Shown here: positions 53,739 through 64,000 of the stretch, piece after piece
Layout: the number at the start of each line of letters is the position of its first letter
Numbering within the stretch: position 1 is the first letter of the stretch
Notes under the pieces: generated by a model
The model's database searches: none
Seen by the model: the letters and a program-made list of their open reading frames with translations, nothing else
What the model was told of the DNA's origin: nothing
Origin: Profundibacterium mesophilum KAUST100406-0324
GTDB taxonomy: Bacteria; Pseudomonadota; Alphaproteobacteria; Rhodobacterales; Rhodobacteraceae
NCBI RefSeq assembly: GCF_009835145.1
Contig: NZ_APKE01000023.1
Location: forward strand, 1-64,000
Direction of reading: 5' to 3'
DNA: 64,000 nt
Program-made: the position numbers and the translations under genes

Positions 53739-56700
53739 CTATTCCGCCGCGGTGAGCATCTCATCCGGGCTCCCGCCGATCCGGGAAAGAAGCGTCTCGC
53801 GGCGCTTCGCGGCCGCTGCCTCGGCGGCTTGCTTGACCGGGCCGAACCCCCTGATCGCCAGGGGAAGGCGCGCGAGCTCGATCGCCGCTTCCCGCGCCTG
53901 GAGCGACAGGCGCCCCTCGGCATGAGCCGCGAGAAGGGGCCGCATATCGGCCTCGTATTGCGCGATCAGGGCGCGCTCCATCCTCCGCTCCGCCGTCCTT
54001 CCGAAAGGATCGAAGCCCGTGCCGCGCAGCCCCTTGAAGCGCGCGAGCAGCGGGAAGAGTCGCTCGGCCCATGGACCGAAGGGCCGCTTCTTTGGCCGTC
54101 CGCCGGAGGATTTCGCGCCCAGCACCGGCGGCGCGAGGTGGAAGGTCAGCCCGACATCACCCTCGAAGGATTCGCGTACCATTTCGCGCGTGCGCGCCAG
54201 GAGCCGCGCGACTTCGTACTCGTCCTTGTAGGCCAGCAGCTTGTGATAGCCGAGCGCCACCGCCTCGCGCAGCGCCGCGTCTTCGTACACCGCGTCGACC
54301 AGCTTGCGATAGCGCGCAGCGTATCGGCGCGACTGGTAGGCGGTGAGGTGATCCACCCTGTAGTCGATCCGTCCCGAAAGATCGCGCATGTCCATGCCGG
54401 GCGCATCCTCGCCGAGGCGGCGCACCTCCTCGGGATGCAATGCCGCCCAGCGCCCGATCTCGAAGGCGCGGCGGTTGCGCTCCACGGCGGCACCGTTCAG
54501 CTCGATCGCCTTCTCTATCGCCGGCAAGCCGACCGGGATCAGGCCAAGCTGCCACGCCGCGCCGAAGATCATCATGTTCGAAAAGATCGTATCGCCCATG
54601 AGGCGTCCGGCGAGCGCGCTGGCATCGAAAATCTGCAACCGTCCCGGCACCCGCCGTTCGAGCGCAAGGACAAGGCGGTCCGCCGGCAACCTGAACTCGG
54701 TGTCCCGCGTAAAATCGCCGGTGATGATCTCATGGCTGTTGACCACGGCCCCCGCGTTCTCCCGCCGCATCAGCCCGAGCGTCCTGGGCCCCGCCGAGAC
54801 GACCAGGTCGCCCCCGATCAACGCGTCGCATTCACCGGTGGCCACGCGGATCGCGCTGATATCGCCCGGCTTCTCGGCGATGCGGCAATGAATATGCACC
54901 GCGCCGCCCTTCTGCGCCAGGCCGGCCATCTCCATCATGCCTGCCCCCTTGCCGTCGACATGGGCGGCCATCGACAAGATCGCCCCGATGGTCACGACCC
55001 CGGTTCCGCCGACGCCGGTGATCACGATGTTATGGGTTCCCGCGATCTTCGGCAGTTCGGGCAGCGGCAGATCCCCGATCTCGAGCTCGGCGACGGCGGC
55101 CTTGCGCGGCCGGCCGCCCTCGACCGTCACGAATGACGGGCAGAAGCCGTTGAGGCAGCTGTAATCCTTGTTGCAGGAGGACTGGTCCACCGCTCTCTTG
55201 CGGCCCAGCTCCGTCTCGACCGGCACGAGGCTGACGCAGTTCGACTGCACGCCGCAATCGCCGCAGCCCTCGCAAATGTCGGTGTTGATGAAAACGCGTG
55301 TCTGCGGATCGGGGAACTGGCCCCTCTTGCGCCTGCGTCGCTTCTCGGCCGCGCAGGTCTGCACGTAGATGATCGCGCTGACGCCGGGCTCCTCGGCCAG
55401 TCGGGTCTGCACTTGTTCGAGCTCGGCGCGCGGATGCCAGGCGACGCCGGTTGGAAAATCGGCGCGCTCCGGCTCCTCCTTCTCGTCGAAAACCACGGCG
55501 ATCTCCCGCACGCCCATGGCCGAGACCTCGCGAGCGATGCGGTCGGGGGTGAGCCCGCCCTCGTTGCCCTGCCCGCCGGTCATGGCGACGGCGTCGTTGT
55601 AGAGGATCTTGAAGGTGATGTTCGTGCCGGCGGCGAGCGCGGCCCGGATCGCCATGACCCCGGAATGGTTATAGGTGCCATCCCCGAGGTTCTGGAAGAC
55701 ATGCGCGCGCCTGGAGAAGGGCGCCTCGCCGATCCAGTTCGCCCCCTCGCCGCCCATCTGGGTGAAACCGACCGTCTCGCGGTCCATCCATTGCACCATG
55801 TAGTGGCAGCCGATCCCGGCATAGGCCCTGTGGCCCTGCGGCACCCTGGTGCTGGTATTGTGGGGGCATCCGGAGCAGAAATAGGGAAGGCGCGCGGCAA
55901 TCTCCTCGGTATTGGCGCCGCGCGCGGCATCCAACAGGCGCTCCAGCATCGCCTCGATCCGGTCAGTGCGCCGCCCTTCCTCGATCAGCAGCCCGCCGAG
56001 TTTCTGCGCGATGAAGATCGGATCGAGCGCATAGCGGGTGGGGAAGAATTCCTCGCGCCGTCCCTCCGAATGCTCGTCGCCCTTGTGCCAGCCATAGACG
56101 CGTCGCCCCGCACGGTCATCGAACAGGGCCTCCTTGACCTGGACCTCGATGAGCTTGCGCTTCTCCTCGACCACGACGATCAGATCGAGCCCCTCGGCCC
56201 AGTCGTGAAACCCGGCCATGTCCAGAGGCCAGGTCTGCCCCACCTTGTAGCTCGTCAGCCCCAGCCGCTCGGCCTCGTCCGCGTCGATCCCGAGCAAGGT
56301 GAGCGCATGCACCAGGTCGAGCCAGTTCTTGCCGGCCGCGACGAAGCCGATCTTCGCGCCGGGCTTGCCCCAGACACGCCTGTCCATGCCATTGGCGCGC
56401 GAGAAGGCCTCTGCCGCGAAACGCTTGTGGTCGATCATCCGCGCTTCCTGCGCGAGCGGCGTGTCGGCGAGCCGGATGTTCAGCCCGCCGGGCGGCAGTT
56501 CGAGCCGGGGGCGCACGAAGCTCATCCGGTTCGCATCGCCCTCGACGACGCTCGTCGCCTCGACCGTGTCCTTCATTGTCTTGAGTCCCACCCAGACACC
56601 GGCGAAACGCGACAGGGCCCAGCCATAAAGACCGTAATCGAGGATTTCCTGCACCCCCGCAGGCGAGACGATCGGCATGTAGGCATCGACCATCGCCCAG

Positions 56701-57176
56701 TCGGACTGGTGCAGCGTCGTCGAACTCTCGCCGGTATGATCGTCCCCCATCGCCATGATCACCCCGCCATGCGGCGAGGTTCCGGCCATGTTGGCGTGCC
56801 GCATCACGTCGCCGGAGCGGTCCACGCCCGGCCCCTTGCCATACCAGAGCCCGAACACGCCGTCATGCTTGCCCTCGCCGCGAAGCTCGGCCTGCTGGCT
56901 GCCCCATAGGGCCGTCGCGGCCAGATCCTCGTTCAGTCCCGGCTGGAAGAGGATGTCCGCCGCGCTCAGAAGGGGCTGTGCCCGGGCCATCTGCAGATCG
57001 ACTGCGCCGAGCGGTGAGCCGCGATACCCCGTCACGTAGCCCGCCGTGTTCAATCCGGCCGCCGCGTCCCGCGCCCTTTGCATCAGCACGAGGCGCACCA
57101 GGGCTTGCGTTCCGTTCAACAGGACGGGGGACTTCTGCAGATCGAACCTGTCGTGAAGCGTCACATCCAACCGCAT
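53739..57176 (-). CDS. Indolepyruvate ferredoxin oxidoreductase family protein (fused alpha/beta)
   Basis: An 1145-residue enzyme that decarboxylates aryl or branched 2-oxo acids to acyl-CoA, giving electrons to ferredoxin. N-terminal pyrimidine- and TPP-binding domains ([16 protein letters not shown], the [13 protein letters not shown] cluster, [20 protein letters not shown]) are followed by a cysteine-rich 4Fe-4S segment ([15 protein letters not shown]). Next come a gamma domain ([16 protein letters not shown]) and a C-terminal DUF6537-like region ending near residue 1120. Such long forms are common in Alpha- and Betaproteobacteria. A GGGAGG site supports the start. It is divergent from a LysR regulator with 189 bases between start codons. 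Confidence 0.94.
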   Translation of the reverse strand: MRLDVTLHDRFDLQKSPVLLNGTQALVRLVLMQRARDAAAGLNTAGYVTGYRGSPLGAVDLQMARAQPLLSAADILFQPGLNEDLAATALWGSQQAELRGEGKHDGVFGLWYGKGPGVDRSGDVMRHANMAGTSPHGGVIMAMGDDHTGESSTTLHQSDWAMVDAYMPIVSPAGVQEILDYGLYGWALSRFAGVWVGLKTMKDTVEATSVVEGDANRMSFVRPRLELPPGGLNIRLADTPLAQEARMIDHKRFAAEAFSRANGMDRRVWGKPGAKIGFVAAGKNWLDLVHALTLLGIDADEAERLGLTSYKVGQTWPLDMAGFHDWAEGLDLIVVVEEKRKLIEVQVKEALFDDRAGRRVYGWHKGDEHSEGRREEFFPTRYALDPIFIAQKLGGLLIEEGRRTDRIEAMLERLLDAARGANTEEIAARLPYFCSGCPHNTSTRVPQGHRAYAGIGCHYMVQWMDRETVGFTQMGGEGANWIGEAPFSRRAHVFQNLGDGTYNHSGVMAIRAALAAGTNITFKILYNDAVAMTGGQGNEGGLTPDRIAREVSAMGVREIAVVFDEKEEPERADFPTGVAWHPRAELEQVQTRLAEEPGVSAIIYVQTCAAEKRRRRKRGQFPDPQTRVFINTDICEGCGDCGVQSNCVSLVPVETELGRKRAVDQSSCNKDYSCLNGFCPSFVTVEGGRPRKAAVAELEIGDLPLPELPKIAGTHNIVITGVGGTGVVTIGAILSMAAHVDGKGAGMMEMAGLAQKGGAVHIHCRIAEKPGDISAIRVATGECDALIGGDLVVSAGPRTLGLMRRENAGAVVNSHEIITGDFTRDTEFRLPADRLVLALERRVPGRLQIFDASALAGRLMGDTIFSNMMIFGAAWQLGLIPVGLPAIEKAIELNGAAVERNRRAFEIGRWAALHPEEVRRLGEDAPGMDMRDLSGRIDYRVDHLTAYQSRRYAARYRKLVDAVYEDAALREAVALGYHKLLAYKDEYEVARLLARTREMVRESFEGDVGLTFHLAPPVLGAKSSGGRPKKRPFGPWAERLFPLLARFKGLRGTGFDPFGRTAERRMERALIAQYEADMRPLLAAHAEGRLSLQAREAAIELARLPLAIRGFGPVKQAAEAAAAKRRETLLSRIGGSPDEMLTAAE

Positions 57177-57240
57177 ACCGCTCTACCTCCCAATAGCGCC
57201 GCAATGTCGTGGTCGCGCCGATTATAGGTCAAAGGGCGTG

Positions 57241-57282
57241 ACCTACCAAAAGATTTCTAGATCGGTTAGATTTCGGTTAGGT
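57241..57282. promoter_or_regulatory. Putative LysR-type operator between the oxidoreductase and its divergent regulator
   Basis: TCGGTTAG is repeated at 57262-57269 and 57273-57280, exactly 11 bases apart, one helical turn. ACCTACC (57241-57247) is a near inverse of GGTTAGGT (57275-57282). The interval is lower in GC than flanking sequence. LysR regulators usually bind dyad elements in divergent promoters and control the neighbour and themselves. Binding is inferred. Confidence 0.45.
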
Positions 57283-57365
57283 GATTGCCTTATATCATGG
57301 AATACCGGTATCCATCCGCGCTCGAACCATCGCCCAACGACGCCCAAACGACGGAAAACACCCTC

Positions 57366-58265
57366 ATGGACTGGGACAAGCTCAGAATATTCCACGCGGT
57401 CGCGGATGCCGGCAGCCTGACCGCAGCAGGCGATACCCTGCATCTGAGCCAGTCGGCAGTCTCACGCCAGATACGGGCGCTCGAGGAATCGCTCGACACG
57501 ACCCTCTTTCACCGCCATGCGCGCGGCCTGATTCTCACCGAGCAGGGCGAGCTTCTGCACGATGCCACCTCAGCCATGTCCCGCCGGCTCGAAGCCGCCT
57601 CTGCGCGCATACGTGACAGTGAAGAGGAGGTGTTCGGCGAGCTGCGGGTGACGACGACGACCGGGTTCGGCTCCCTGTGGTTGGCGCCCCGCCTGCCCAA
57701 GCTCTACGAGAAATATCCCGATCTCAAGATCGACCTGATGCTCGAGGAACGGGTATTGGACCTGCCGATGCGCGAGGCCGATCTCGCGATCCGCATGAAG
57801 GAGCCGAGCCAGGCCGACCTGATCCGCAAGCGGCTCATGACAGTGCGCATGCGCCTCTACGCGACACCGGAATACATCGAGGAGCGGGGCTTGCCCGAAA
57901 CCCTTGCCGATCTGTCGCGGCACAGGTTGATCTGCCAGCAGATGGGCGCGGCCCAGGTCAGCGCCGGCGCCACGCTCGTGCATGAGCTGATGACGCAGAA
58001 GATCCCCTCGACCCTCACCGTGAACAACTATTTCGGCGTTCTCCAGGCGACGCTGGCCAATCTCGGCATCGGTGTCCTGCCCAACTACGTGATCGAGGAT
58101 TTCCCGCGTATCGTGCGCGTTCTGCCCGATGTCGAATCCGCCGAGGTGCCCGTCTTCCTCGCCTATCCCGAGGAGTTGCGGCAATCAAAGCGCATCTCCG
58201 CCTTCCGCGATTTCGTCATCGACGAACTCGCCATCCAGAGGCGCCAGGGCGCGGAGCGGAACTGA
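57366..58265 (+). CDS. LysR family transcriptional regulator
   Basis: A 299-residue regulator. The N-terminal helix-turn-helix is LRIFHAVADAGSLTAAGDTLHLSQSAVSRQ-like (about residues 5-34), followed by the linker helix (ALEESLDTTLFHRHARGLIL). The C-terminal effector-binding domain shows FGELRVTTTTGFGSLWLAPR and LANLGIGVLPNYVIEDFPRI. The MDWDKL start gives the family N-terminus; upstream in-frame Mets at 57285 and 57297 add non-conserved residues. Divergence from the oxidoreductase gene suggests that gene is its target. Effector unknown. Confidence 0.9.
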   Translation: MDWDKLRIFHAVADAGSLTAAGDTLHLSQSAVSRQIRALEESLDTTLFHRHARGLILTEQGELLHDATSAMSRRLEAASARIRDSEEEVFGELRVTTTTGFGSLWLAPRLPKLYEKYPDLKIDLMLEERVLDLPMREADLAIRMKEPSQADLIRKRLMTVRMRLYATPEYIEERGLPETLADLSRHRLICQQMGAAQVSAGATLVHELMTQKIPSTLTVNNYFGVLQATLANLGIGVLPNYVIEDFPRIVRVLPDVESAEVPVFLAYPEELRQSKRISAFRDFVIDELAIQRRQGAERN

Positions 58266-58344
58266 GCCTGTGGACCATGCGCGCGACGCATAGCGGATTT
58301 GCGCTGCAGCGCAGCGATTTTCCTTGATCTGCAAGCCGTCAAAT

Positions 58345-58437
58345 CCTAGCTCCTCCATCAGAACGCACGAAGATTCGCTCTCGTGCATTCTACCTCCCTG
58401 TTGGACTTGGCCGAGCTTCATGCTCGGCCTTTTTTTT
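58345..58437 (+). ncRNA. Candidate small RNA with two CU-rich anti-SD-like segments
   Basis: The stretch ends in a textbook terminator (58409-58437). Before it are CTCCTCC (58350-58356), a 6-bp hairpin GCACGA / TCGTGC (58365-58370 and 58381-58386), and CCTCCC (58393-58398), both CU segments outside the stems. CCUCC-type loops are the seed of several alphaproteobacterial regulatory RNAs (ar14, 'cuckoo' RNAs). No open frame accounts for it. A weak promoter (TTGATC at 58324, N17, TAGCTC) would start the RNA near 58358, leaving the first CU segment upstream, so the 5' end is uncertain. It could also be the LysR transcript's 3' end. Confidence 0.38.
58409..58437 (+). terminator. Strong rho-independent terminator
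   Basis: A perfect 8-bp stem GGCCGAGC / GCTCGGCC with loop TTCAT, followed by eight T. It lies 143 bases past the LysR stop, an unusually long distance for that gene alone. Confidence 0.95.
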
Positions 58438-58792
58438 GGCGATCGGATGGGTGGGCCCCGATCCGTCGTCCCCCTCGGCTTGCCCCGCGCCGGGCGGTGC
58501 CGCTCCGGCATCACCGCCCTGCGGGAGTGCCGGTGCCACCTTGGCCATGCGCCTTTGCCGAATGCGGCCCTTTCACCCGGGCCAAACCGTCCGGCCTTGC
58601 CGAAACAGGCAATCATTCTCCCCCAGCCAAGACGCGGCATCCGCCCTTTTCGCGCACGGGAAACTCTCCGCCCCGTCTTGAGGGGATTTCCGAACCCGGG
58701 GGCCGCGCCTGCGGGCTACCGGGCCGCCTGCCCTTTCCCCCTCCCGCCGCAGCCGTTAAGAACGTGTAACCGCACGCCACCAGAGGACCCGC
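58438..58792. other. 355-base region upstream of purL without a gene
   Basis: After the terminator the sequence is GC-rich with overlapping short frames that lack ribosome sites or recognisable content. It should hold the purL promoter and leader, but no clear -35/-10 pair or riboswitch-like conserved block was recognised. Confidence 0.45.
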
Positions 58793-60952
<2,160 letters not shown>

Positions 60953-61017
60953 CCGCCCTGCTTGCACCGCCCCCGGCCCGGCCCTACATTCCGGGGGCAA
61001 ACGGAGGACGACCAGCG

Positions 61018-61260
61018 ATGGCCATGCAGGCGAATGAAATCGAGGCCCTGATCCGGGAAAGCTTCCCGCAGGCACGCGTGACGATCACCGATCTCGCGGG
61101 GGACGGAAATCATTATGCCGCGGAGGTGGTCGACGAATCCTTCCGCGGCAAGAACCGCGTTCAGCAGCAGCGTGCCGTCTATGCGGCCCTGAAGGGCAAG
61201 ATGGACGGATCGGCCGGCGAGCTGCATGCCCTCGCGCTGACGACCAAGGTGCCCGAGTGA
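61018..61260 (+). CDS. BolA family protein
   Basis: An 80-residue protein of the BolA/IbaG fold. It shows IEALIRESFPQARVTITDLA, AGDGNHYAAEVVDESFRGKN (the conserved 'GDGdHy' strand and R-K loop with His), RVQQQRAVYAALKGKMDG and the closing LHALALTTK. BolA proteins bind CGFS-type monothiol glutaredoxins and Fe-S clusters, and such a glutaredoxin is encoded 350 bases downstream. The ATG at 61018 has a GGAGG site; an ATG at 61024 is possible. Confidence 0.94.
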   Translation: MAMQANEIEALIRESFPQARVTITDLAGDGNHYAAEVVDESFRGKNRVQQQRAVYAALKGKMDGSAGELHALALTTKVPE

Positions 61261-61508
61261 GCAGCCTTGCCGTCTCAGCGATCCTGGGGGCGGCGATCCT
61301 CGTTCTGCTGGGATTGCGGGCGACCTTCGTGGTGCGTGCAGAACGCGGCCGCCCGCGCGGCAGCCCGCCCGGCAAGGGTACGCATGTGATCGACGCCAGT
61401 TACCATTCGGGTGGTGGCGGCGGCGGGCAGGATTACAGCTTCACGGTGCCGCGCGATCCCGATGACTATGCGCGGCTCTTCGTGCCGCCCGCTAAACGGT
61501 CCCGATGA
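61257..61508 (+). CDS. Small membrane-anchored protein between bolA and grxD
   Basis: An 83-residue protein starting at a GTG that overlaps the bolA stop (GTGA). One N-terminal membrane helix (LAVSAILGAAILVLLGL) is followed by a hydrophilic tail with SYHSGGGGGGQDYSFTVPRD. I do not recognise a named family. Coupling to bolA and position before grxD suggest a link with Fe-S or redox homeostasis, but this is inference. Confidence 0.65.
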   Translation: MSSLAVSAILGAAILVLLGLRATFVVRAERGRPRGSPPGKGTHVIDASYHSGGGGGGQDYSFTVPRDPDDYARLFVPPAKRSR

Positions 61509-61610
61509 CCTTCGGGCCGCCACCTTTACGCCGGCCGCCCGAATGCCTATCTGCGCTGCAAGCGCCGCCACGATACACGATCTGAAATTCACCCGATGAG
61601 GATGCAATCC

Positions 61611-61997
61611 ATGAGCACCGAAACGAGCCCGCAAACCCAGCCCGTCGAAAACCGCATCGCCGATGCCGTCACAAGCAACGATGTCGTGCTCTTCATGAAG
61701 GGCACCAAGTCGATGCCGCAATGCGGCTTCTCGAGCCGTGTCGCCGGCGTCCTGAACTTCATGGGCGTCGATTACGAGGACGTCAATGTTCTGGCCGACG
61801 AGGGCATCCGCCAGGGCATCAAGGACTATTCCGACTGGCCGACGATCCCGCAGCTCTACGTCAAGGGCGAGTTCGTCGGCGGCTGCGACATCATCACCGA
61901 GATGACCCTGTCGGGCGAGCTGGACCAGCTGTTCAGCGATAACGGCGTGGCCTTCGACAAGGATGCCGCCGACAAGATCCGCGAAGCCAACGGCTGA
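61611..61997 (+). CDS. grxD: Monothiol glutaredoxin, Grx4/GrxD type
   Basis: A 128-residue CGFS-type monothiol glutaredoxin, active site Cys38 in SMPQCGFSSR. It also has the FMKGTKSMPQCGF, WPTIPQLYVKGEFVGGCDII and the GG-type glutathione-binding motif. Such proteins transfer [2Fe-2S] clusters and form heterodimers with BolA. The start at 61611 is preferred by similarity; an ATG at 61596 would add five residues. It ends in a strong terminator. Confidence 0.96.
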   Translation: MSTETSPQTQPVENRIADAVTSNDVVLFMKGTKSMPQCGFSSRVAGVLNFMGVDYEDVNVLADEGIRQGIKDYSDWPTIPQLYVKGEFVGGCDIITEMTLSGELDQLFSDNGVAFDKDAADKIREANG

Positions 61998-62040
61998 GCC
62001 GCACGGGGTCTGCCGAAACGGGCCCGGGCTGCCGTGATGG

Positions 62041-62077
62041 AAAGGGGGGATGCCGGCGCCGGCGTTCCCCCTTTTTT
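62041..62077. terminator. Rho-independent terminator shared by grxD and zapA
   Basis: AAAGGGGGGATGCCGGC pairs with GCCGGCGTTCCCCCTTT (two G-U wobbles on the RNA), followed by TTTTTC on the plus strand; A-rich sequence at the other side could serve the minus strand. It lies between the stops of grxD (plus) and zapA (minus). Confidence 0.88.
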
Positions 62078-62139
62078 CGTGTCATCATGCACCCACGCCG
62101 ACCCGTCCCGCGTGGCCGCGCGCGGTGGATGAGGCCGGC

Positions 62140-62535
62140 TCAGCCCGCTGCCTTTTCCTCGACCTGACGCGCCAGCGCCTCGATGCGTTCGGACAATGTG
62201 GCAAGCCCCTCGTTGACCTCGTCGGGCACCACGGGGACCTCGATCGTCTGGGGTTCGGGCTCGGGCGCGTTGCGCAGCGTGTCGATCTCGCGGCTGAGCG
62301 TGCGCACGCGGGTTTCGAGCGAGCGCACCTGCTCGTCCAGTCCCGATGTCCGGTCCGCGAGCATCAGCCCCGCCATCAGGAGCATGCGCTGCTCCGGGAT
62401 GCGGCCGATCTGCGAGCCCAGCACATCCGCTTCGGCGGCGAGGCGCGCCGCGGCGTTTTGCAGGAAATGCTCCTCCCCTTCCTGGCAAGCGACTTCGTAA
62501 TCGCGCCCGCCGATCGAGATCTTGACTTCAGGCAT
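62140..62535 (-). CDS. zapA: Cell division protein ZapA
   Basis: A 131-residue protein that bundles FtsZ protofilaments. The N-terminal domain PEVKISIGGRDYEVACQEGE, then HFLQNAAARLAAEADVL and the LMAGLMLADRTSGLDEQV helix match the family. A C-terminal coiled coil (SLETRVRTLSREIDTLR) gives the tetramer stalk. It overlaps the end of the upstream coiled-coil gene by eight bases. Confidence 0.9.
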   Translation of the reverse strand: MPEVKISIGGRDYEVACQEGEEHFLQNAAARLAAEADVLGSQIGRIPEQRMLLMAGLMLADRTSGLDEQVRSLETRVRTLSREIDTLRNAPEPEPQTIEVPVVPDEVNEGLATLSERIEALARQVEEKAAG

Positions 62536-63040
62536 CGGCCGGAGCCTCCTTTTCCTTGGTGATGAGTGGTGCGAGTGCGCCCAGGAGCGCCTCGAGTTCG
62601 GCGCGGTCGCTGTCGCGCTCGGCCCGCAGCGCCTCGAGCTCGGTGCGCATCGCCTCGTCGATCAGACCGGGCTCGGCCATGCCCGCCCGGTTGGCCTCGC
62701 GCAATGCGGTGTTGGACCGGCGCAGCGCATCGATGACCTGCTTGAGCCGGTGGCGGTCGGGCTCGAGCACGCCGAGCGCGCGCCGGGCATCGGCCAGGTC
62801 CCGCTCGAGGGCGGCGACGCGGGTTTCCTGCCGCTCCTTGATTGCAAGGACGCGAGCCTCGAGGGTCGCGTTGACGGCGCGCTCCTCCTCCAGCTCGGCC
62901 TGCAACTCTTCCGGTTTCGGGCCCTCGACCTCGGCCGGCTCCGGTTCGGGGCGGGGCGGCTCCAGACCGGCAAGCCCCGCCTCGATCCGCTCCAGGGCGG
63001 CGTCGAGACGCTGCTGCAATTGGGTGAACTCGTTCATCAT
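62528..63040 (-). CDS. Coiled-coil protein upstream of zapA, function unknown
   Basis: A 170-residue protein, almost entirely helical and acidic. Residues ~1-25 and ~45-115 are heptad-like coiled coil (LQAELEEERAVNATLEARVL, LERDLADARRALGVLEPD), with a Pro/Glu-rich break near 29-43. The last part (LRAERDSDRAELEALLGALA) is helical too. No signal peptide or membrane segment. As I recall, a gene of this kind precedes zapA in other Rhodobacteraceae, so a role in division is plausible but unproven. Start is the first of two adjacent ATG codons. Confidence 0.75.
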   Translation of the reverse strand: MMNEFTQLQQRLDAALERIEAGLAGLEPPRPEPEPAEVEGPKPEELQAELEEERAVNATLEARVLAIKERQETRVAALERDLADARRALGVLEPDRHRLKQVIDALRRSNTALREANRAGMAEPGLIDEAMRTELEALRAERDSDRAELEALLGALAPLITKEKEAPADA

Positions 63041-63263
63041 GGCCTGTCCTTCCTGTCCCGGCGCGGGCGCGGGCACGTGCCCCAAGATTGCACCGAATCG
63101 CCGGTCACTGTCTTCGTGCCACTTAATCGCAAGTCAAACCCGATTTCAGCCCCCCTTGTCGGGGCGCGGGCGCAGCTTCGCGCCGTGACGCTTGAAGTTG
63201 CCCCCCCCTCTCGCTTATCACGCGCCGAGCGCCGTGACACCGTACCCGAAAAGGACAGGACCC

Positions 63264-64000
63264 TTGGACATAGCCACTTTGCGCGAGACGCATCCCGATC
63301 ATTGGCAGAAGGCGACCGCGATCCGCGTGCTCACGCTCGACGCCGTCGCCGAGGCCAATTCCGGACATAGCGGCGCCCCGATGGGCATGGCCGATATCGC
63401 GACCGTGCTTTTCGGCAAGCATCTCAAGTTCGATGCCGCCAATCCCGGCTGGCCCGATCGCGACCGGTTCATCCTGTCGAACGGCCATGGCTCGATGCTG
63501 ATCTATTCGCTGCTCTACCTGCTGGGCGATCCGCAGATCACGCTCGACCAGGTGAAGAATTTTCGCCAGCTGGGCGCACGTACCGCCGGCCACCCCGAAA
63601 ACTTCCTCGTGGACGCGATCGAGACCACGACCGGACCGCTCGGCCAGGGCATCGCCAACTCGGTCGGCTTCGCCATCGCCGAGGAAATCCAGCGCGCCCG
63701 TTTCGGCAAGAAGATCGTCGACCATCACACCTATGTCTTCGCCGGCGACGGCTGCTTGATGGAAGGTGTCAGCCAGGAGGCGATCGCCCTCGCCGGCCAC
63801 TTGCAACTCGGCAAGCTCGTGGTGCTCTTCGACGATAATGGCATCACCATCGACGGCCGGGTCGATATCGCCGACAGCACCGACCAGCAGGCCCGCTTCA
63901 AGGCCTCCGGCTGGCATGTGCAGGAGATCGACGGCCATGACCCCGAGGCGATCGACGCCGCGCTGACCGCAGCCAAGGCCGATCCGCGTCCCTCGATGAT
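63264..64000 (+). CDS. tkt: Transketolase, 5' part (runs off the window)
   Basis: The first 245 codons of a transketolase, a TPP enzyme of the pentose phosphate and Calvin pathways. Visible are [79 protein letters not shown] and the TPP/Mg2+ segment [20 protein letters not shown]. The start is a TTG at 63264 with an AAGGACAGGA site, giving the family N-terminus (M)DIATLRE. No ATG fits upstream, so this is likely a genuine rare start codon. It is divergent from the coiled-coil gene, with 223 bases between. Confidence 0.93.
   Translation, partial: MDIATLRETHPDHWQKATAIRVLTLDAVAEANSGHSGAPMGMADIATVLFGKHLKFDAANPGWPDRDRFILSNGHGSMLIYSLLYLLGDPQITLDQVKNFRQLGARTAGHPENFLVDAIETTTGPLGQGIANSVGFAIAEEIQRARFGKKIVDHHTYVFAGDGCLMEGVSQEAIALAGHLQLGKLVVLFDDNGITIDGRVDIADSTDQQARFKASGWHVQEIDGHDPEAIDAALTAAKADPRPSM

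Noticed and set aside
58708-58740. Resemblance between the purL leader and the end of the esterase gene (4893-4923), a shared GGGCCGCCTGCCC word
   Set aside because: Short and GC-rich; likely chance similarity in a high-GC genome.

Overview
The window is a high-GC chromosomal segment from an alphaproteobacterium, most likely Rhodobacteraceae (Roseobacter/Rhodobacter lineage). The main reasons are a LexA operator of the alphaproteobacterial GAAC-N7-GAAC (GTTC-N7-GTTC) type, family-specific proteins of unknown function (DUF2948, UPF0262, DUF3422), and the gene orders murA-DUF2948-hisD-UPF0262-phosphatase and trpC-moaC-moeA-lexA-comEC-gltX-gltA. No rRNA, CRISPR array, integrase or insertion sequence was found. 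Three tRNAs are present: Thr-GGT, Phe-GAA and Leu-TAG.

Layout. 1-628 has no convincing gene. 629-2231 carries a small lipoprotein gene divergent from moaA. 2298-12984 is a minus-strand block: a complete Opp-type peptide ABC transporter (oppABCDF) followed by a DUF3422 protein, a secreted esterase, an FAD amine/amino-acid oxidase and an M20 amidohydrolase, which suggests uptake and breakdown of peptides or amides. 13284-21645 runs from tRNA-Thr through murA, a fused DUF2948-HisD gene, UPF0262, a low-Mr phosphatase, a GNAT/nitrilase pair, infA, maf, RNase E/G and yacG to tRNA-Phe, with many 4-base start/stop overlaps. 21790-25892 is a divergent pair of large low-complexity proteins: an acidic Ala/Gly/Pro-rich protein and an RTX calcium-binding protein made of three tandem modules. 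26113-30477 holds a DUF2188 protein, a membrane protein, rpsF-rpsR-rplI, a periplasmic repeat protein and a lytic transglycosylase.

30817-38067 contains tig, tRNA-Leu, a Hint-like protein, anmK divergent from tyrS, then trpC-moaC-moeA. lexA follows, with its operator lying across its own promoter, then comEC divergent from gltX, then gltA and a transglutaminase-like protease. 44857-46176 encodes a highly charged protein with perfect GAGAAG and GACGACAAG tandem repeats. 46237-57176 is a long minus-strand region: murI, argC, ccmE, a four-gene lysis cassette (GH108 endolysin, 3TM holin, two small proteins), ccmF, ccmH and a PaaG-like isomerase, with a very large indolepyruvate ferredoxin oxidoreductase family gene upstream and a divergent LysR regulator. 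58266-64000 holds a candidate small RNA, purL, bolA, a small membrane protein, grxD, zapA with a coiled-coil partner, and the 5' part of transketolase.

Most notable points: (i) a holin/endolysin cassette of the gene-transfer-agent type between ccmE and ccmF; (ii) an in-frame DUF2948-HisD fusion; (iii) three unusual low-complexity proteins that may be exported; (iv) a terminator-ended intergenic RNA candidate with two CU-rich anti-Shine-Dalgarno-like segments; (v) a low-Mr phosphatase-like protein and a Hint-like protein that each seem to lack a catalytic residue. All function calls come from reading motifs and gene order; no database search was run.
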